In this document: positions 45,955 through 57,553 of the stretch, one piece after another | Position numbering within the stretch: position 1 is the first letter of the stretch | Layout: every line of letters begins with the position of its first letter | From: Trissonchulus latispiculum | Lineage: Eukaryota > Nematoda > Enoplea > Enoplida > Ironidae | Length of the DNA: 64,000 nt | Direction: 5' to 3' | Assembly (NCBI GenBank): GCA_030248195.1 | Contig: JASAND010011456.1 | Location: 1 to 64,000, forward strand | Program-made: the position numbers and the translations under genes | Notes under the pieces: model-generated | What the model was told of the DNA's origin: nothing | Databases searched by the model: none | Seen by the model: the letters and a program-made list of their open reading frames with translations, nothing else

Positions 45955-46139
45955 CGCTTAAATTCGCCAACAGTTTTGGAGAGCCAAGTAGCCACCAGCT
46001 TTTGGGTTTCGTCCAAAAATTTCAGCCGAATTCGTCCAGAACTTCCCTGCGGAAGCGGAGACTCCATCCCCGCGTCGGTGCTGTCAGCACTACTCTCGGT
46101 TCCTTCCAAATTTATACTGCTGTCATGCTCTGCTGATTC
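45955..46139 (-). CDS. Tmub: TMUB1/2-like protein, exon 3 (start of ubiquitin-like domain)
   Basis: Acceptor cttttatttcag at 46141-46140, GTAATT donor at 45954; 185 nt, phase 0 in, phase 2 out, joining exactly to exon 4. The first 35 residues are acidic and Ser-rich; then the ubiquitin-like domain begins with IRLKFLDETQKLVATWLSKT and VGEFKR, matching vertebrate TMUB LRLKFLNDTEQVARAW...IGALKR. Residues about 105-166 of the protein. Confidence 0.9.
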
Positions 46140-46388
46140 CTGAAATAAAAGCTAAGAATATTATATTCAAATATAAATAATCCACAAGATTCACTTCACA
46201 ATTTCCCCAAGAAAGGGAAGCAAAGTCAAGGGCGCAACCGGATTGGAGGAGTTGAGGGTGGCGTTTCGATCACCCCGAGATTTTTGGGATCGGGAAGAAA
46301 ACAAAAATATGAGCTCCTTTCAGTGTCTAAAACTAAAAACTTGAAACATCTTGTACCTAACGGCTCTTTCCAGTCTCTGAAACATTTA

Positions 46389-46872
46389 AGGCCGGTTCAT
46401 GCTCCAACGGAGCAACGGAGAAACAAAACAACAGATAAACATTTCAAAAAAAGAAGAGTAGCACAGTTTGATGCTTGTGTAAGCTGTGAACGGAGCAACG
46501 GAGAAACGGATCAGTAAAAAACGGAGCTTCTTCCTTGAGTAAATATTTAGGATTTTGTTCAGTCGGTTTGTACTAAATCATTCAGTATCAACTTCCTGAC
46601 TTATCGCCAAAAATTTTGCCAAAATATTCTGTTTTTCAATAATTCACATATTTTCGGCCGGTTCTCCGTTTCGGTCTCCGTTTCTCTCTCACTTGTTCCG
46701 TTTCTCCGTCGTTTACCGTAGCCCTCAGCCAATCAGAAGCTCGGACTACGTAAACAACAGAAAGTTGTAAATCTCCATTTCTCCGTTCTCCGCTGCTCCA
46801 TTCAAGCACGAACCAGGGAAACGAAGAAATAGTCGTGTTTCTCCGTTGCTCCGTCGGAGCAGGAACCTGCCT
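46389..46872. mobile_element. Harbinger-like element with CGGAGCAACGGAGAAAC arrays
   Basis: Left AGGCCGGTTCATGCTCC and, from the right, AGGCAGGTTCCTGCTCC, then both read into cggagcaacggagaaac; TSD TTA at 46386-46388 and 46873-46875. Both arms carry words of the type cggagaaacggag / ctccgtttctccg. Its end resembles AGCCCGGTTCACGAT of 44610-45245. Confidence 0.85.
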
Positions 46873-47121
46873 TTATATACACTTTTTCGAGCCTGCAGCG
46901 CTTTTCATTTCATCTATCATCAAAATATTGGGCCTGCGGAGCTCCTGTAATAGAGGAACGAGCCTTTACTGTTTTTAGCAAAGATAAGATCTCGGAAGGG
47001 GGCGACTTCGGGGGGGGGGAAGGCATTTTCGGGGGGGGATCAATTTCGGGGGGCCCCAGTAGCAAATACCCTGGACGTATAATCCTGTTAGGGACATCCA
47101 ACACAGCTACATAGTCATCTT

Positions 47122-48638
47122 CACTAGCGTAGCCAGAAAAAAATTTCGGGGGGGGGGCAAGCCCAAATTGTTCAAACGTAACTGTGGCAGTTAAAAAGTG
47201 AACCGCAAGCATTTTATTACGTTAGCTTATTTTTCGGGCTTTAAATTAGCGATTTTTGAGATACAAAAAATTCAAAATGCCGCTGTTACATGACACCAGT
47301 TGGGGGTCTGGGGGGCGGAGCCCCCCAGAAGTTGAAGAATTTTCTAAATTTGCTGCCTGAAATGAATTTTTCTGAGCACATTTTTCCTTACTGTAAGGTA
47401 AGGTAAGGTAATGTAACATAATCAAAAGTACATATATAGTTTGATTTAAATAACAGAAAGCCTATTCGGAAATTTATCTGAAGGGGAGTGAATGAATGAA
47501 CAAATGCTAACTTTTGTAACGTTATACGGTAGCCAAAAAGTTTCTGCTATTTTCCAGAAAAAGTGTGTACTTACGCATTTTTGAACAAAAAACGGTAAAT
47601 AGGTACCACTAGCGTAGATACGGGGGGGGGCGGGGGGGGGCCGCCCCCCCGAAATGGTTTTGCCCCCTGAAAAAAAATTGGCCAGAAAAAAATTTTAAGC
47701 CCGCGCGGAGCGCGGGCGTTTAAATTTATCATAAACACAAAGAAATTGTATTAAAATGCCCCAAAAATTAGTGCATTTAAACTTCATTGAAAATTTTTCG
47801 CGCCTTCGGCGCGACTTCATTATTAGCATATACTGTGTATAATTAAATCTTTATTTGTTTGCTTTACTTTACTTTGCTTTGCCAGCTTTTTAGTTTCATA
47901 AACTGCATTATTGCAAACATCATTCTTTGAAATGGTGGATATACTGGATATGTGCTGCTTGGAATACTCTGTACATAATGGTTGCATCCAGTTTTCGTAC
48001 GATACTATAAAAGTGGAAAATATATAGCAAATTAAACTACAAAATTTGGTTTGGGAATTGATAATATATAATGCAAAGAATTCAATGTTTCAATAGCGTT
48101 TTAGTGGTGAAATTGAAAAATTTTCTCAACTTCTGGGCGGCTCCGCCCCCCAGACCCCCCTTTTGGGTTTTAGCATGCCGCTTTCGGCTACAATCTATTC
48201 AAGCTAAGAACCTTAGAAATTTTGTGCTTAGTGTTCATACAATTGTTGAGCAAAAAAATAAAAAATTTTACCCCCCCCCCGGACTTCGGTCCAAACCGCC
48301 CCCCCTGAAAATTTTTTGTATCTACGCTACTGATAGGTACCATACTTTACTAAATTATACCAACTAAGATCAGGCATATTACATTTGCGATGCGATTATG
48401 TAAATTGAAATGACATTTTAGAATTGGCTACGAAGAAATATTTACATAATAATTAGCGCCGAAGGCGCGAATAACTTTTTGGATCAACTTTTTTCATCAA
48501 TTTCCAGGCTCACGCTCAACGCAGCCTACAGTTGCTGCCTGCGTCATAAATATTTCCTGATGGTAGATATTTCCAGGGGGCAACTCAATTTCGGGGGGGG
48601 CATGCCCCCCCCCTTGCCCCCCCCTGGCTACGCGCTTG
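47122..48638. mobile_element. hAT-like element (CACTAGCGTAGCCAG ends) with nested hAT
   Basis: CACTAGCGTAGCCAGA at the left, CAAGCGCGTAGCCAGG from the right; 8-bp TSD GTCATCTT at 47114-47121 and 48639-48646. G/C runs lie just inside the ends. Another member is 52514-52895. Confidence 0.83.
47607..48332. mobile_element. hAT-like element (CACTAGCGTAGATAC ends), nested
   Basis: CACTAGCGTAGATACGG at left, CAGTAGCGTAGATAC from the right, TSD ATAGGTAC at 47599-47606 and 48333-48340. Inside the ends are G/C runs and palindromes gcccgcgcggagcgcgggc and gcgccttcggcgc. Confidence 0.83.
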
Positions 48639-48983
48639 GTCATCTTAAAGGAGACATTTCGGACAGATTTAGCTGAATGTGAACCTTCTCCGATTTAGCT
48701 GAATTTCACATTACTCCCCATTTATAAACAATACAAGTGCCAGTGCGTTTTGCATAATACTGCTGTTATTATTCTGCAGAGTGACCGAAGATGACCTCGA
48801 CATTGCGTTAAACACAGGAAAATAAGTTACGCTAAAAAGTTGGCGGCAATTCCTTTCAGCCAGCCTATATAATACTAGCCTGCACTCAAGAAGCTCCAAA
48901 ATGTCCTAAATCCAAGTATATACCGACTTAGGAGAATCTTTTGAAAAGCAGCCTCAGATAATTTGCTCCATTTATATACTTAC

Positions 48984-49121
48984 AGTCGTGTCCGTTGCCA
49001 CGGCAGGAGGCTGATCGGTCGACTGTTCTGATGGGACAGAATCATTGGACTGACGCCGAGGAGGATCACCACCTGAAGAAGACTGTTGCTCTCCCCCACT
49101 GTTCAGATCAGAGGAATAGTT
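48984..49121 (-). CDS. Tmub: TMUB1/2-like protein, exon 2 (disordered linker)
   Basis: Acceptor atttgttggcag at 49123-49122, strong GTAAGT donor at 48983; exactly 46 codons, phase 0 on both sides. Codes a Ser/Gln/Pro-rich linker (NYSSDLNSGGEQQSSSGGD ...) between the N-terminal helix and the ubiquitin-like domain, the same place where vertebrate TMUB1 has its variable linker. Confidence 0.82.
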
Positions 49122-49788
49122 CTGCCAACAAATAATTAAAAATAAAACACGTACCCATACGCAAATATACGTAAAAATAAAATAAATGGGTGGCGAAAAG
49201 CGGCTGCTGATGGATATTATGGATATTACGTAACTCCAACCCAATCCCATAACGCGTTAGTATCCAAAGCTCTTGGTCATCAAGGCAACATTTTATTTCT
49301 TGACTTTCTTTAGCGAAAAACAACTGGGTGGGGGGGAAAGGGGGAGCCCCCCCCCCCCAACTTGGGGGAAGTGGGAACTCCAAAAGCGAGGGAACCTACA
49401 ATGGCCAAAAGTCGCCAAAGTTACAGTAAAAGAGGCTGCATTATAAGTGCTGCTATAACAAATCTAGAGGTGAACAAAAATCAGTGTTACTGTCAAAATA
49501 CGTATAGAAATTAATTTAAACCAAACTGGCACGTCGGAAAATTATGGAAAATCTGAGAAAAAAGAAATAAAATTTGACATTTTCTGGCTAGATGGGGTCA
49601 GCGGGCTGAAATTATGCTCGCTAGGTCACACGGTTGAGAAATAGTGACTTTTTCTCACACACTTTTTGCACTAGAGGGGGAAAAACAAACGGTGTGCTTT
49701 TTCCTCAGCAGTTTCGTTTTTTGATTTAAGCAAAAATAACGACTAATTGTTTACTCATTAGAACTGTTATACCCCCCAATTGACCTTC

Positions 49789-50098
49789 CTGGCTTATTTT
49801 TACTGGGGGTGGGGGTGCCCCCCCCCACTCGGCAACCTCCCCCCCATAAATTTTTACCTCCCCCCATAAGCCAAAAAATTGCCAGATTTCACCATTTTTA
49901 CCCTAAGATTTCAAAAATTTTTCCGGCTTCGCCGAAATTTTAACGACATTTTCGCAACGTAAAAATTTGCAAAATTTTTTCCAAAAATATGCCACCCCCA
50001 CTTTTGGTGAGCCCCCCCCCCCCATCGATGGGGGGGGGGCAACTTTGAGCCCCCCCATATCGCCCCCCCCCATAAATTTTGGCCTAAAAATAAGCCAG
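49789..50098. mobile_element. CTGGCTTATTTTTA-ended G-run element with perfect 5-bp TSD
   Basis: CTGGCTTATTTTTACTGGG at left, CTAAAAATAAGCCAG at right, CCTTC at 49784-49788 and 50099-50103. C/G runs inside both ends; centre with 'ccggcttcgcc'. Confidence 0.82.
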
Positions 50099-50103
50099 CC
50101 TTC

Positions 50104-51598
50104 CGCTGCCGAAAAGCGCCATATGACCTGTCCCTGTGGAGGAATGCTGGCAAATATTCCCAGGGGGGCAAATCATGCGGATAACAAGAAAATTAGGGTC
50201 CATAAACAGTATTTTTGTGATATTATGAACTGTGGACATTCCAGAGACTTTCACAAGTGTGGACATGCAAAAGCCTACACCCGAAATGGATGACCCCTGA
50301 AGACTTTTGTGCGATTTTGCCACCCACCAGAAGTAAAATACTGAATTTCTTGCGGGTTAATATTGCAAAATGGTGTATTTTATCATTGCAAGTTAACACA
50401 AAAGGCAAAAAGAAAAAGGCACAGAAAGCACAGGCCAAGCCCTACATGCTATGCTGGTATATAAAGCGTCTGGCTAGCTACATTCTGTAGCGAGTAATAG
50501 CCTTATTTCGAAAATCGTTGTTCCCCCCTGACTATATATGATCATGAAGCGCAACAGATGCCCTACACATATATACATACTATCCGCTTTTATCTAGGTC
50601 TTTCCAGTAGTTCAGAGTGGCCAGACAAATTTTGCCAAATTTCGGCACTTGGACGGACCAAAATTTTCGAAAATTTCAAAGTCCCAAAAAATTTGCAGGG
50701 AAGCAGCGGGAGCGACAATAATACAGAGCCTCCAGGGTTATTTTTGATGCTCTTCAAGATAGGCTATTAAAATCCTATATAGCTCATACCGGTAAGCCCA
50801 CACTGGAGGTGGGTTTTTCCCGCATTGGCGAGTGAATTTTTTCCCGCTTGACTATATATATACGTACATCGGTACAAACTTTTGGCAATTTTTTGGAAGG
50901 TTGGACCAAAGGTGTCATTTTCAAAATGTCAAAAAATGAGCAGGAGTGAACCAAATGATTTAATCTTCGCACACATAGGCAAGACACATTCGCGCCTTCT
51001 GCTGGCATAAAATGTTTTGGAGCTCATACCTCCAACCCTTGACCCAGGAAGCGGGTGGTTCCCCCCCAAAGGGGTGAGTTTTTCACCACATGACTATATT
51101 CTATTCTAGCCTGAGGGAATCCTCAATGATAAAAATTAAACTCCGGACTTTATGGCTAAGGATTTTCGAAAGTTTTGGGTCAAATCGTGTTGCCTCCTTG
51201 TCATGAGCACAAAAATATCAAATTTATTGCTTAAAAATGCGTTTTTGATGCCCCACCTCCAGGTTGACCCGATTCGTATTATATATATAGCCATGGGGGG
51301 AAAAACCCACATTTTCGGATTTTGGCTGGAACTTTTTTATTATAAGGGTTATCTGAGAACTTTATATACCATCGTACTTGGCGTACTTAGAACTTTCTTT
51401 TAAGCCTATTTGCACTTCTGTAAGTTGTATAGCGCGGCGGGAAAAAAACCCAATCCGATATGCGGGAAAAAACCCATCGCCAGTGTGAGTCACCCATATG
51501 AGCTAGAACGGATTTTAATAGCCTATCTTAAAGAGCGTCCAAAACTACCCTAGAGGGTGTATTATTGTAGTTCCCCCTGCCTCTCAGCAAATTTTTTG
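50104..51598. repeat. TMUB intron 1: GGGAAAAACCC palindrome family, several ends
   Basis: Family ends TATAG...GGGAAAAA occur reversed at about 50845-50855 and 51075-51095 and forward at 51288 and 51431. Segment 50630-50850 matches 57135-57340; 50870-51090 matches 55400-55650; 51290-51430 is the reverse complement of 39425-39585. 50104-50560 shows nothing recognisable. Confidence 0.55.
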
Positions 51599-53762
51599 CA
51601 GGGTTCATGCGGACTTTTCAGTTTCAATTTCCAGGTTTTTCCAGGTTTTTCAAGGTTTTCAGCGGCAATTTTCCAGGTTTTGTATTATTAAATTTTGATC
51701 AAATTACTGTATATAAATCTGGAGCATTTTTGGGGTACCAGGAAATTAAAACCAACGATGCACTGGACCCAAGCCCGACAACCAGACCCCGGTTCCTACA
51801 TAATTAAAGTATATAAATCTGGGCCGGGATTTTCCGGAAAAAATTCGGAAAACTAGTTTTTTCGGCTTTTCCAGTTTTTTTCGATAACCCCAATGGCTTT
51901 AAACTGCATCTAGAGCGCTAAAAGGGCAAATTTTAACGAATTAAAGCGTTAAACAGTATTTTAAAGCTACAAATATAAATCTAGACCACGTCAAAAATTT
52001 CTTAGAATTTTTCAATTTTTCAAATGTATATATATTTCGAAAACTTCCGGAAAATTTTCAACAGTTTCGCAAAATTCTCAGATATTTGAACTTATCGGGT
52101 TTTCCGGTGCCCATCGTGCGGTAACTATTGGCATTTTAAATCAAACTTTTGGAAATATGAAATGTCTAGGTAAAATCAAAACTTGTAATTCGTTGAAATC
52201 CGAAAAAGTAGTGTAAGAAAACTCTGGAAAAGTCTAAAAACTAGACAACGACTAACGAATGCAAAATTGTTTTTAATATTTTCACTTTTTTAGAACTTAC
52301 ATTCCTATTAGGTATTTTAATTTCGACGGAGTATATTTCAAAAGTCGCTTCTCCGCGTTATAAACGCAATAAAAGCACTTAACGTCGAGTTAATGCGTTT
52401 TAAGCTGATTTTAAATAAGATTAAAGAGTCTTAGCCTCATTTTACGTACCGTGCTCGTTGAATTATAATGTTAAACTATGAATAGCAGACAAAAAATAGA
52501 TATATACGCAGGGGCAATAGCGTAGCCAGAAAATTGGATGGGGGAATGCAAAAATTGTCCGGGGAAGTCTGGGGGCGGAGCCCCCCAGAAGCTGAGAAAT
52601 TTTCTATTTTGTGACTTTCGTGGAATGTTTCCAGAGCATTCTTAGAAATTAAAAATACTTAAGGCCCTATCACGTGTTGAAGCACCCAAAAGATGTATAT
52701 AGAAGCTGGTGAAAGTAGGGTATTTGGTACTCATTTTGGGCTACGAAACACGTATTAAGATGGTATAATTCACTATTTCGCGCCGAAGGCGCGAAAATGT
52801 TTTGACAAACGGGAGTTTTCCAGATGACACGGAAAAAATCCTGGGGGTCCAAAATTTTGGGGGACTTTCCCCCATTCCCCCCTGGCTACGCGCCTACGCA
52901 GGGTTCTGGGGGCGCAGTAACCCAAAAGTTGACGACAATTATTAACTTCTGAGTAAGTTTGCTCTTAAAAATTTTGAATTCTTTTGCATGAACATTTAAG
53001 AAGATTGCGCATTTTAGTTTGCTATGTCAAGTCAAAATAGAAACATAAACAAACATAGTATATACATGCGCTTAGGTAGAAAATATATAAGCAACTGCAG
53101 ACAAAAGAATGAATGTAGAATCGAAGAAGTATAAGCGGGGGTCTGGGGGAGGCAGCCCCCCAAAGAAGAAGTCAGCGTCCAAACTACAGCAAATTGTCTC
53201 AAGAAATTAATTTTAACCACCCTTGAAATTCCAACTACGAATTTTACGGCTGTGTATTTTTAATCTCGACTGCGTAAATGCGTAGAATTTACGCACAAAA
53301 TCGTGCAACCAACGGGAATTTTGGGTGGGTGATGAGTCCCACAAAAGTAGAATTTTTTTAAAGCAGGACCTCCTGGATAAATTTTCAGCACAATTTTCGG
53401 TAATCGTAATTATTGGTAATGTTCGCCTTTTAGTGTAAAATTTTCAAATTTCTGTGTTATGAAAATAAAATTTTAAATAAAAAAATAAAATTTTAAATAA
53501 AAAGTTTAAGGAAAGGCGTATTGCTATAAAACATATATACAATACCAAGTAGAAAACTATACGAATGTACAAACCATGAGTGAAAAGCTGACAAATCGGG
53601 ATAAACACAAAATCACAATTCGGGCAATTTTTTCTATTTCAATAGTATATAAATATAAGAAAGCTGGTGAAATTTTGGAATCAATCAGCAAATTCCAGGT
53701 TTTTCCAGGTGTTTACCCAAATTCCAGGTTTTTCCAGGTATTTCCAGGTCGCATGAACCCTG
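51599..53762. mobile_element. 2.2-kb hAT-like element (CAGGGTTCATGCG ends)
   Basis: CAGGGTTCATGCGGACTTTT at left, CAGGGTTCATGCGACC from the right; subterminal words ttccaggtttttccagg on both sides. Flanks ATTTTTTG and TTTTTGGG interrupt a host phrase that is intact as aaaaaatttgcaggg at 50680-50700 (opposite strand), so a T-rich TSD is likely but blurred. Contains 52514-52895 and a segment (53060-53540) repeated at 57352-59674. No transposase ORF. Confidence 0.72.
52514..52895. mobile_element. hAT-like element (GCGTAGCCAG ends), nested
   Basis: AATAGCGTAGCCAGAAAA at left, AGGCGCGTAGCCAGG from the right, TSD ACGCAGGG at 52506-52513 and 52896-52903. Contains the widespread ggcggagccccccagaag palindrome. 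Confidence 0.78.
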
Positions 53763-55660
53763 TTTTTGGGACTTTGAAAATTTTGGAATTTTTGGTCCCA
53801 ACATGGGGGTCAGGGAGGGTCAACTTTGGGGGGGTCACCCTGAACTACTGGAAAGACTTAGCCCAAAACGGATTACAGTTTCACAGAGGATATATATGTC
53901 TCGAACTTCACGATGGTGTATGCAATTTGGCTCTAATACCTGTGGTGCGACCTGGGGGTGACCTAGACTCGGCGGGAAAAAAACCCATGTGCGGGAAAAA
54001 AACCCAAATTTCAAAATGAAATTTTTTTCTAACCATTAGCGGCAAAGGACAAATTCATGCATTTCTTAGCTCAGTGGAGCCTCCTGATTAATTTGGTATC
54101 GATTTTACCTAGGTTCGACCTTCTATGTGAGGTCCAGGTGGCCAAAATCTGAGATGGTGCCATTTCAAGCCAAATTTTCAAATTTCGCCAAAAACCGCTA
54201 ATTTTTCACTAAAATAGGCCGGGTTTGGCTTTAAATGCAATAAAAACACGTTTTCTATGTGATAGGATGCTTAAACTGCAGAAATTAAGTAAATTTCAAA
54301 AATTTCCAAAATTTGCCTATGTTTACGTGTTAAACATACGAAATTTTGAAAAGTCAATTTTACATGATTTTTTGCAAAAATATTGATATTTTATGATTCA
54401 GATGTACTAAAAATGACCCGCTCTTTCCAATGGTATAGTCAAAACCGTTCTGGCGTGCTTGCAGCAAAAAATTCGGCTGGGTTTTTTTCCCGCCCATGGG
54501 TTTTTTCCCGCATTGGGTTTTTTCCCATCGGTTTGGTCGAAAATTTCTCACCAACCGTAAATAATAGCGAGACGTTTTATGGCTCATTTTGAAGCTCTTC
54601 GCAAGGCCTCATGGTAGTATCGTTAGATTTTCGATTTGTCGCTTAATAAAAAAGTTACAGCCAAAATTCGAAAATTTGGGTTTTTTTCCCGCCGCGCTAT
54701 ACCGTTAGAGCGGTATAATGCAAAAAGTAGCGGGGAGGAAAAACCCAAATGGGGGGAAAATAAACCCACCCCTCACAGGTCTTAAAAATTGTTCTATCGC
54801 AATTCTGACACTTCCATTGTAAAATTCAACCCTTTTTTAGTTAGTATGAACCAAAAAACCCGATCTAAGTAGCTTTTCTTGAGATCTCATGTGCCGTTGA
54901 AAATGCTGCATCAACTGACCAGGTTTCATAAAGTTTAACACATAAACATAGGACAATTTTTGAAAAATGCTAAAAATGATGTAATTTGAGAAATCTTATT
55001 ATTCTATCGTGTAGAGAATGGATTTTTACGTATAATTGGCTGTTAAAATCCACAATTGTACCTGTATTGGGTCCTCCAGCTGCGAAATGGCACTTTTAAG
55101 GTTTTTAGCCCCTAGCTAGCCAGGTAAGCAAAATTGTCCGAATCTGACCGCATAGGATGACGCAGCGTGCTCGATAGTACCGTGATATATATAGTCTCTA
55201 ATTGTTTCCGTGTTGAGTTGTTAAAAAAATTTTCAAAAAAATTTGGGTGGGTTTTTCCCCCCAAAGTGGGTTTTTCCCCGCCACGTTTGGCAATGTGCCA
55301 GACTAACGGTACAGCGGATCGGTCTAATTTTGGCTGTGTGCAAAGAGGAAGAGTTGCCATCATTGCAGCTATTTGCAAAACTTTTCTAGCCCAATCCAGT
55401 CAAAAGTTACATCGGTCCAAACTTTTGGTAAATTTTTGGATGGTTGAACCAAAAAGTAGTTGTCATTTTCAAAATGTCATAAAATAAGCAGGAGTGAACC
55501 AAATGACTTGATCTTTGCATACATAGGTTAGAAAGAGTCGCGCTTCCTGCTGCTATGTTTTGGAGTTCATATCTCCAACCCATGACCCAGGAGGCGGGTG
55601 GGTTTTTTCCCCCCAAAAAGGGGGTGGGTTTTTTCACCCCATGGCTATACACGTAACACG
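53763..55660. repeat. GGGAAAAACCC palindrome family and large repeat (inverted copy of 33380-34800)
   Basis: Double GGG-A(5-7)-CCC palindromes at about 53970, 54475-54530, 54680, 54740, 55250 and 55605. 54700-55165 is the reverse complement of the repeat at 33380-34800 without its two insertions. Reverse TATAG ends at 54705 and 55645. No coding sequence. Confidence 0.6.
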
Positions 55661-55675
55661 TATAATATGGTATAC

Positions 55676-55849
55676 CTGTGAAACTACTAATTCGTTTCGA
55701 TTGACAAGACTAGAGGCGACATCAACCAAAAGAACATTGGTACTGTGAGTGTTGGGTCGGACGTAGGTGGACAGCCAAGCCAGTACAGCAATAGCTGAGG
55801 CAAAAACTAGACTAAACAGAATAAGTACTTCGTCCCCGACTCCCTCCAT
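55676..55849 (-). CDS. Tmub: TMUB1/2-like protein, exon 1 with start codon
   Basis: ATG at 55849-55847 opens MEGVGDEVLILFSLVFASAIAV..., closely matching vertebrate TMUB1 MTLIEGVGDEVTVLF and fixing the start. Residues about 8-28 form the N-terminal transmembrane helix, followed by STYVRPNTHSTN. 58 codons, phase 0, GTATAC donor at 55675. With the exons at 49121-48984, 46139-45955 and 44243-43676 the total is 1,065 nt, 354 residues, somewhat longer than vertebrate TMUB1. An acceptor-like tctgtttag at 55872 suggests a further 5' UTR exon upstream. Confidence 0.9.
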
Positions 55850-55873
55850 CCTATGTACATGTGACGATTACCT

Positions 55874-56456
55874 AAACAGAAATATGTAAAACAAAATAAG
55901 TGTGAATAAGGGCATTTTGTAGGCGAAAAATGAGGGGGCGGGGAAGTGTTGGGGGAAGCCTCCTACAGGTTGGGGGGGCGTGGAGGGCCCCCAGAAATCG
56001 GTTTCCCCCCAAACTTGGGTCGCCCCTCTCCAGAATTCGGGCCTTCTCCCCCCGAACTCTAAAGTGCCCGGAAAAATAGGGTTTTTGAGGGTAAATTTAA
56101 AAAAGTTTTCCGGCTTTGCCATATTTATAGGCATTTTTTAGCTATTTTAAGTTTAAATTTAAGTTAAAAATAGCTAATGTTTAACTCAGCAGCAAAAATA
56201 GCTATTTTATAAGCATTTTCGAAAAAAAATTCGCACCCCCCAGAAATTTTAGCCTGGGAAAAAGCCAGACGTGGGGGGGAGAATCAAAACGTGGGGGAAC
56301 CAAAGTGGTCTAAAATTGCCAAATATAGCAAGCTTTAAAAAAATCACCGGAGATTTTAACAAAAAACTCACCCCACCCTGACTCAGAGGAAAGTCGTAGA
56401 GACCCAATTTTTTCATGGTGATAGCCATGCATAACAGCCTGTTAGTGAGCCCCTAG
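55874..56456. repeat. G-run element fragment upstream of TMUB
   Basis: 55918-56268 is colinear with 30328-30731 (cgggccttccccccc, agtgcccggaaaaatagggttttgagggtaaatttt) and ends GGGAAAAAGCCAG, but its left end is degraded (tgtaggcgaaaaatg). The remainder to 56456 shows nothing. Confidence 0.5.
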
Positions 56457-57553
56457 CAGGGTTCATGCGGACTTTTCAGTTTCAATTTCCAGGTTTTTCC
56501 AGGTTTTTCAAGGTTTTCAGCGACAATTTTCCAGGTTTTGTACTATTAAATTTTGATCAAATTAGTGTAAATCTGGAGCATTTTTGGGGCACCAGGAAAT
56601 TAAAACCAGCGCTGCACTGTACCCAAGCTCGACAACCAGGCCTCTGTCCCGACATAATTAAAGTAATGGTAAATCTGGGTCGGGTTTTTCTGGAAAAAAT
56701 GCTGAAAACCAGTTTTTTTCGGCTTTTCCAGTTTTTTCGCTTCTTCAATAACCCCAATGGATTTTAAGCTGCTTCTGGAGCGCTAAAAAGTGGAAATTTT
56801 AACGATTAAAGCGTCAAACAGTATTTTAAAGCTACAAAAGTATAAATCTAGACCGCTTCAAAAAATTTTAGAATTTTTCAATTTTTCAAATATTTCGAAA
56901 ACTTTCGGAAAATTATCAACAGTTTCGCAAAATTGTCATATATATTTGAACTTATCGGACTTTCCGGTGCCCATCATGCGGTAACTATTGGCATTTCCAA
57001 TCAAACTTTTGGAAATATGCAGGCTAAAATAGGTTAAATCTTTACAAAAGTTGTACTTCGTTAAAATCGAAAAAGTAGTTTTAAAGTGTTATACAAATAG
57101 AAGTAAAATACAAATCTAGTGTTAAAAAACCTGTTGGACGGACCAAAATTTTCGAAAATTTCAAAGTTCCCAAAAATTTGCAGGGAAGCAGCGGGAGCGA
57201 CAATAATGCAGCCTCTAGGGTTATTTTCGATGCTCTTCAAGATAGGCTATTAAAATTATATATAGCTCATACCGGTAAGCCCACACTGGAGGTGGCTTTT
57301 TCCCGCATATATATTCAAATGAGTTTTTCCCCACTTGACTATACATATTACATGTGCTTAGGCAGAAAATATAAGCAACTGCAGACAAAAGAATGAATGT
57401 AGAATCGAAGAAGTAAGCGGGGGTCTGGAGGAGGCAGCCCTCCAAAGAAGAAGCCAGCGTCCAAACTACAGCAAATTGTCTCAAGAAATTAATTTAAACC
57501 ACCTTTGAAATTCCAACTACCGAATTTTACGGCTGCGTATTTTTAATCTCAAC
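56457..57553. mobile_element. Second copy of the CAGGGTTCATGCG hAT-like element (left part)
   Basis: From CAGGGTTCATGCGGACTTTT it is colinear with 51599 onward for about 550 bp. 57130-57340 is an insertion of the GGGAAAAACCC family (ends ...cttgactata), and the element resumes at 57352 (gcttaggcagaaaatataag, as at 53068). It then continues past the insertions at 57554-58757 and 58780-59463 as far as 59674. Confidence 0.68.

Noticed and set aside
47700..47720. GC-rich palindrome gcccgcgcggagcgcgggc as an RNA gene or terminator
   Set aside because: The same kind of palindrome occurs in several elements (22564, 47805, 52570), so it is a transposon subterminal feature.
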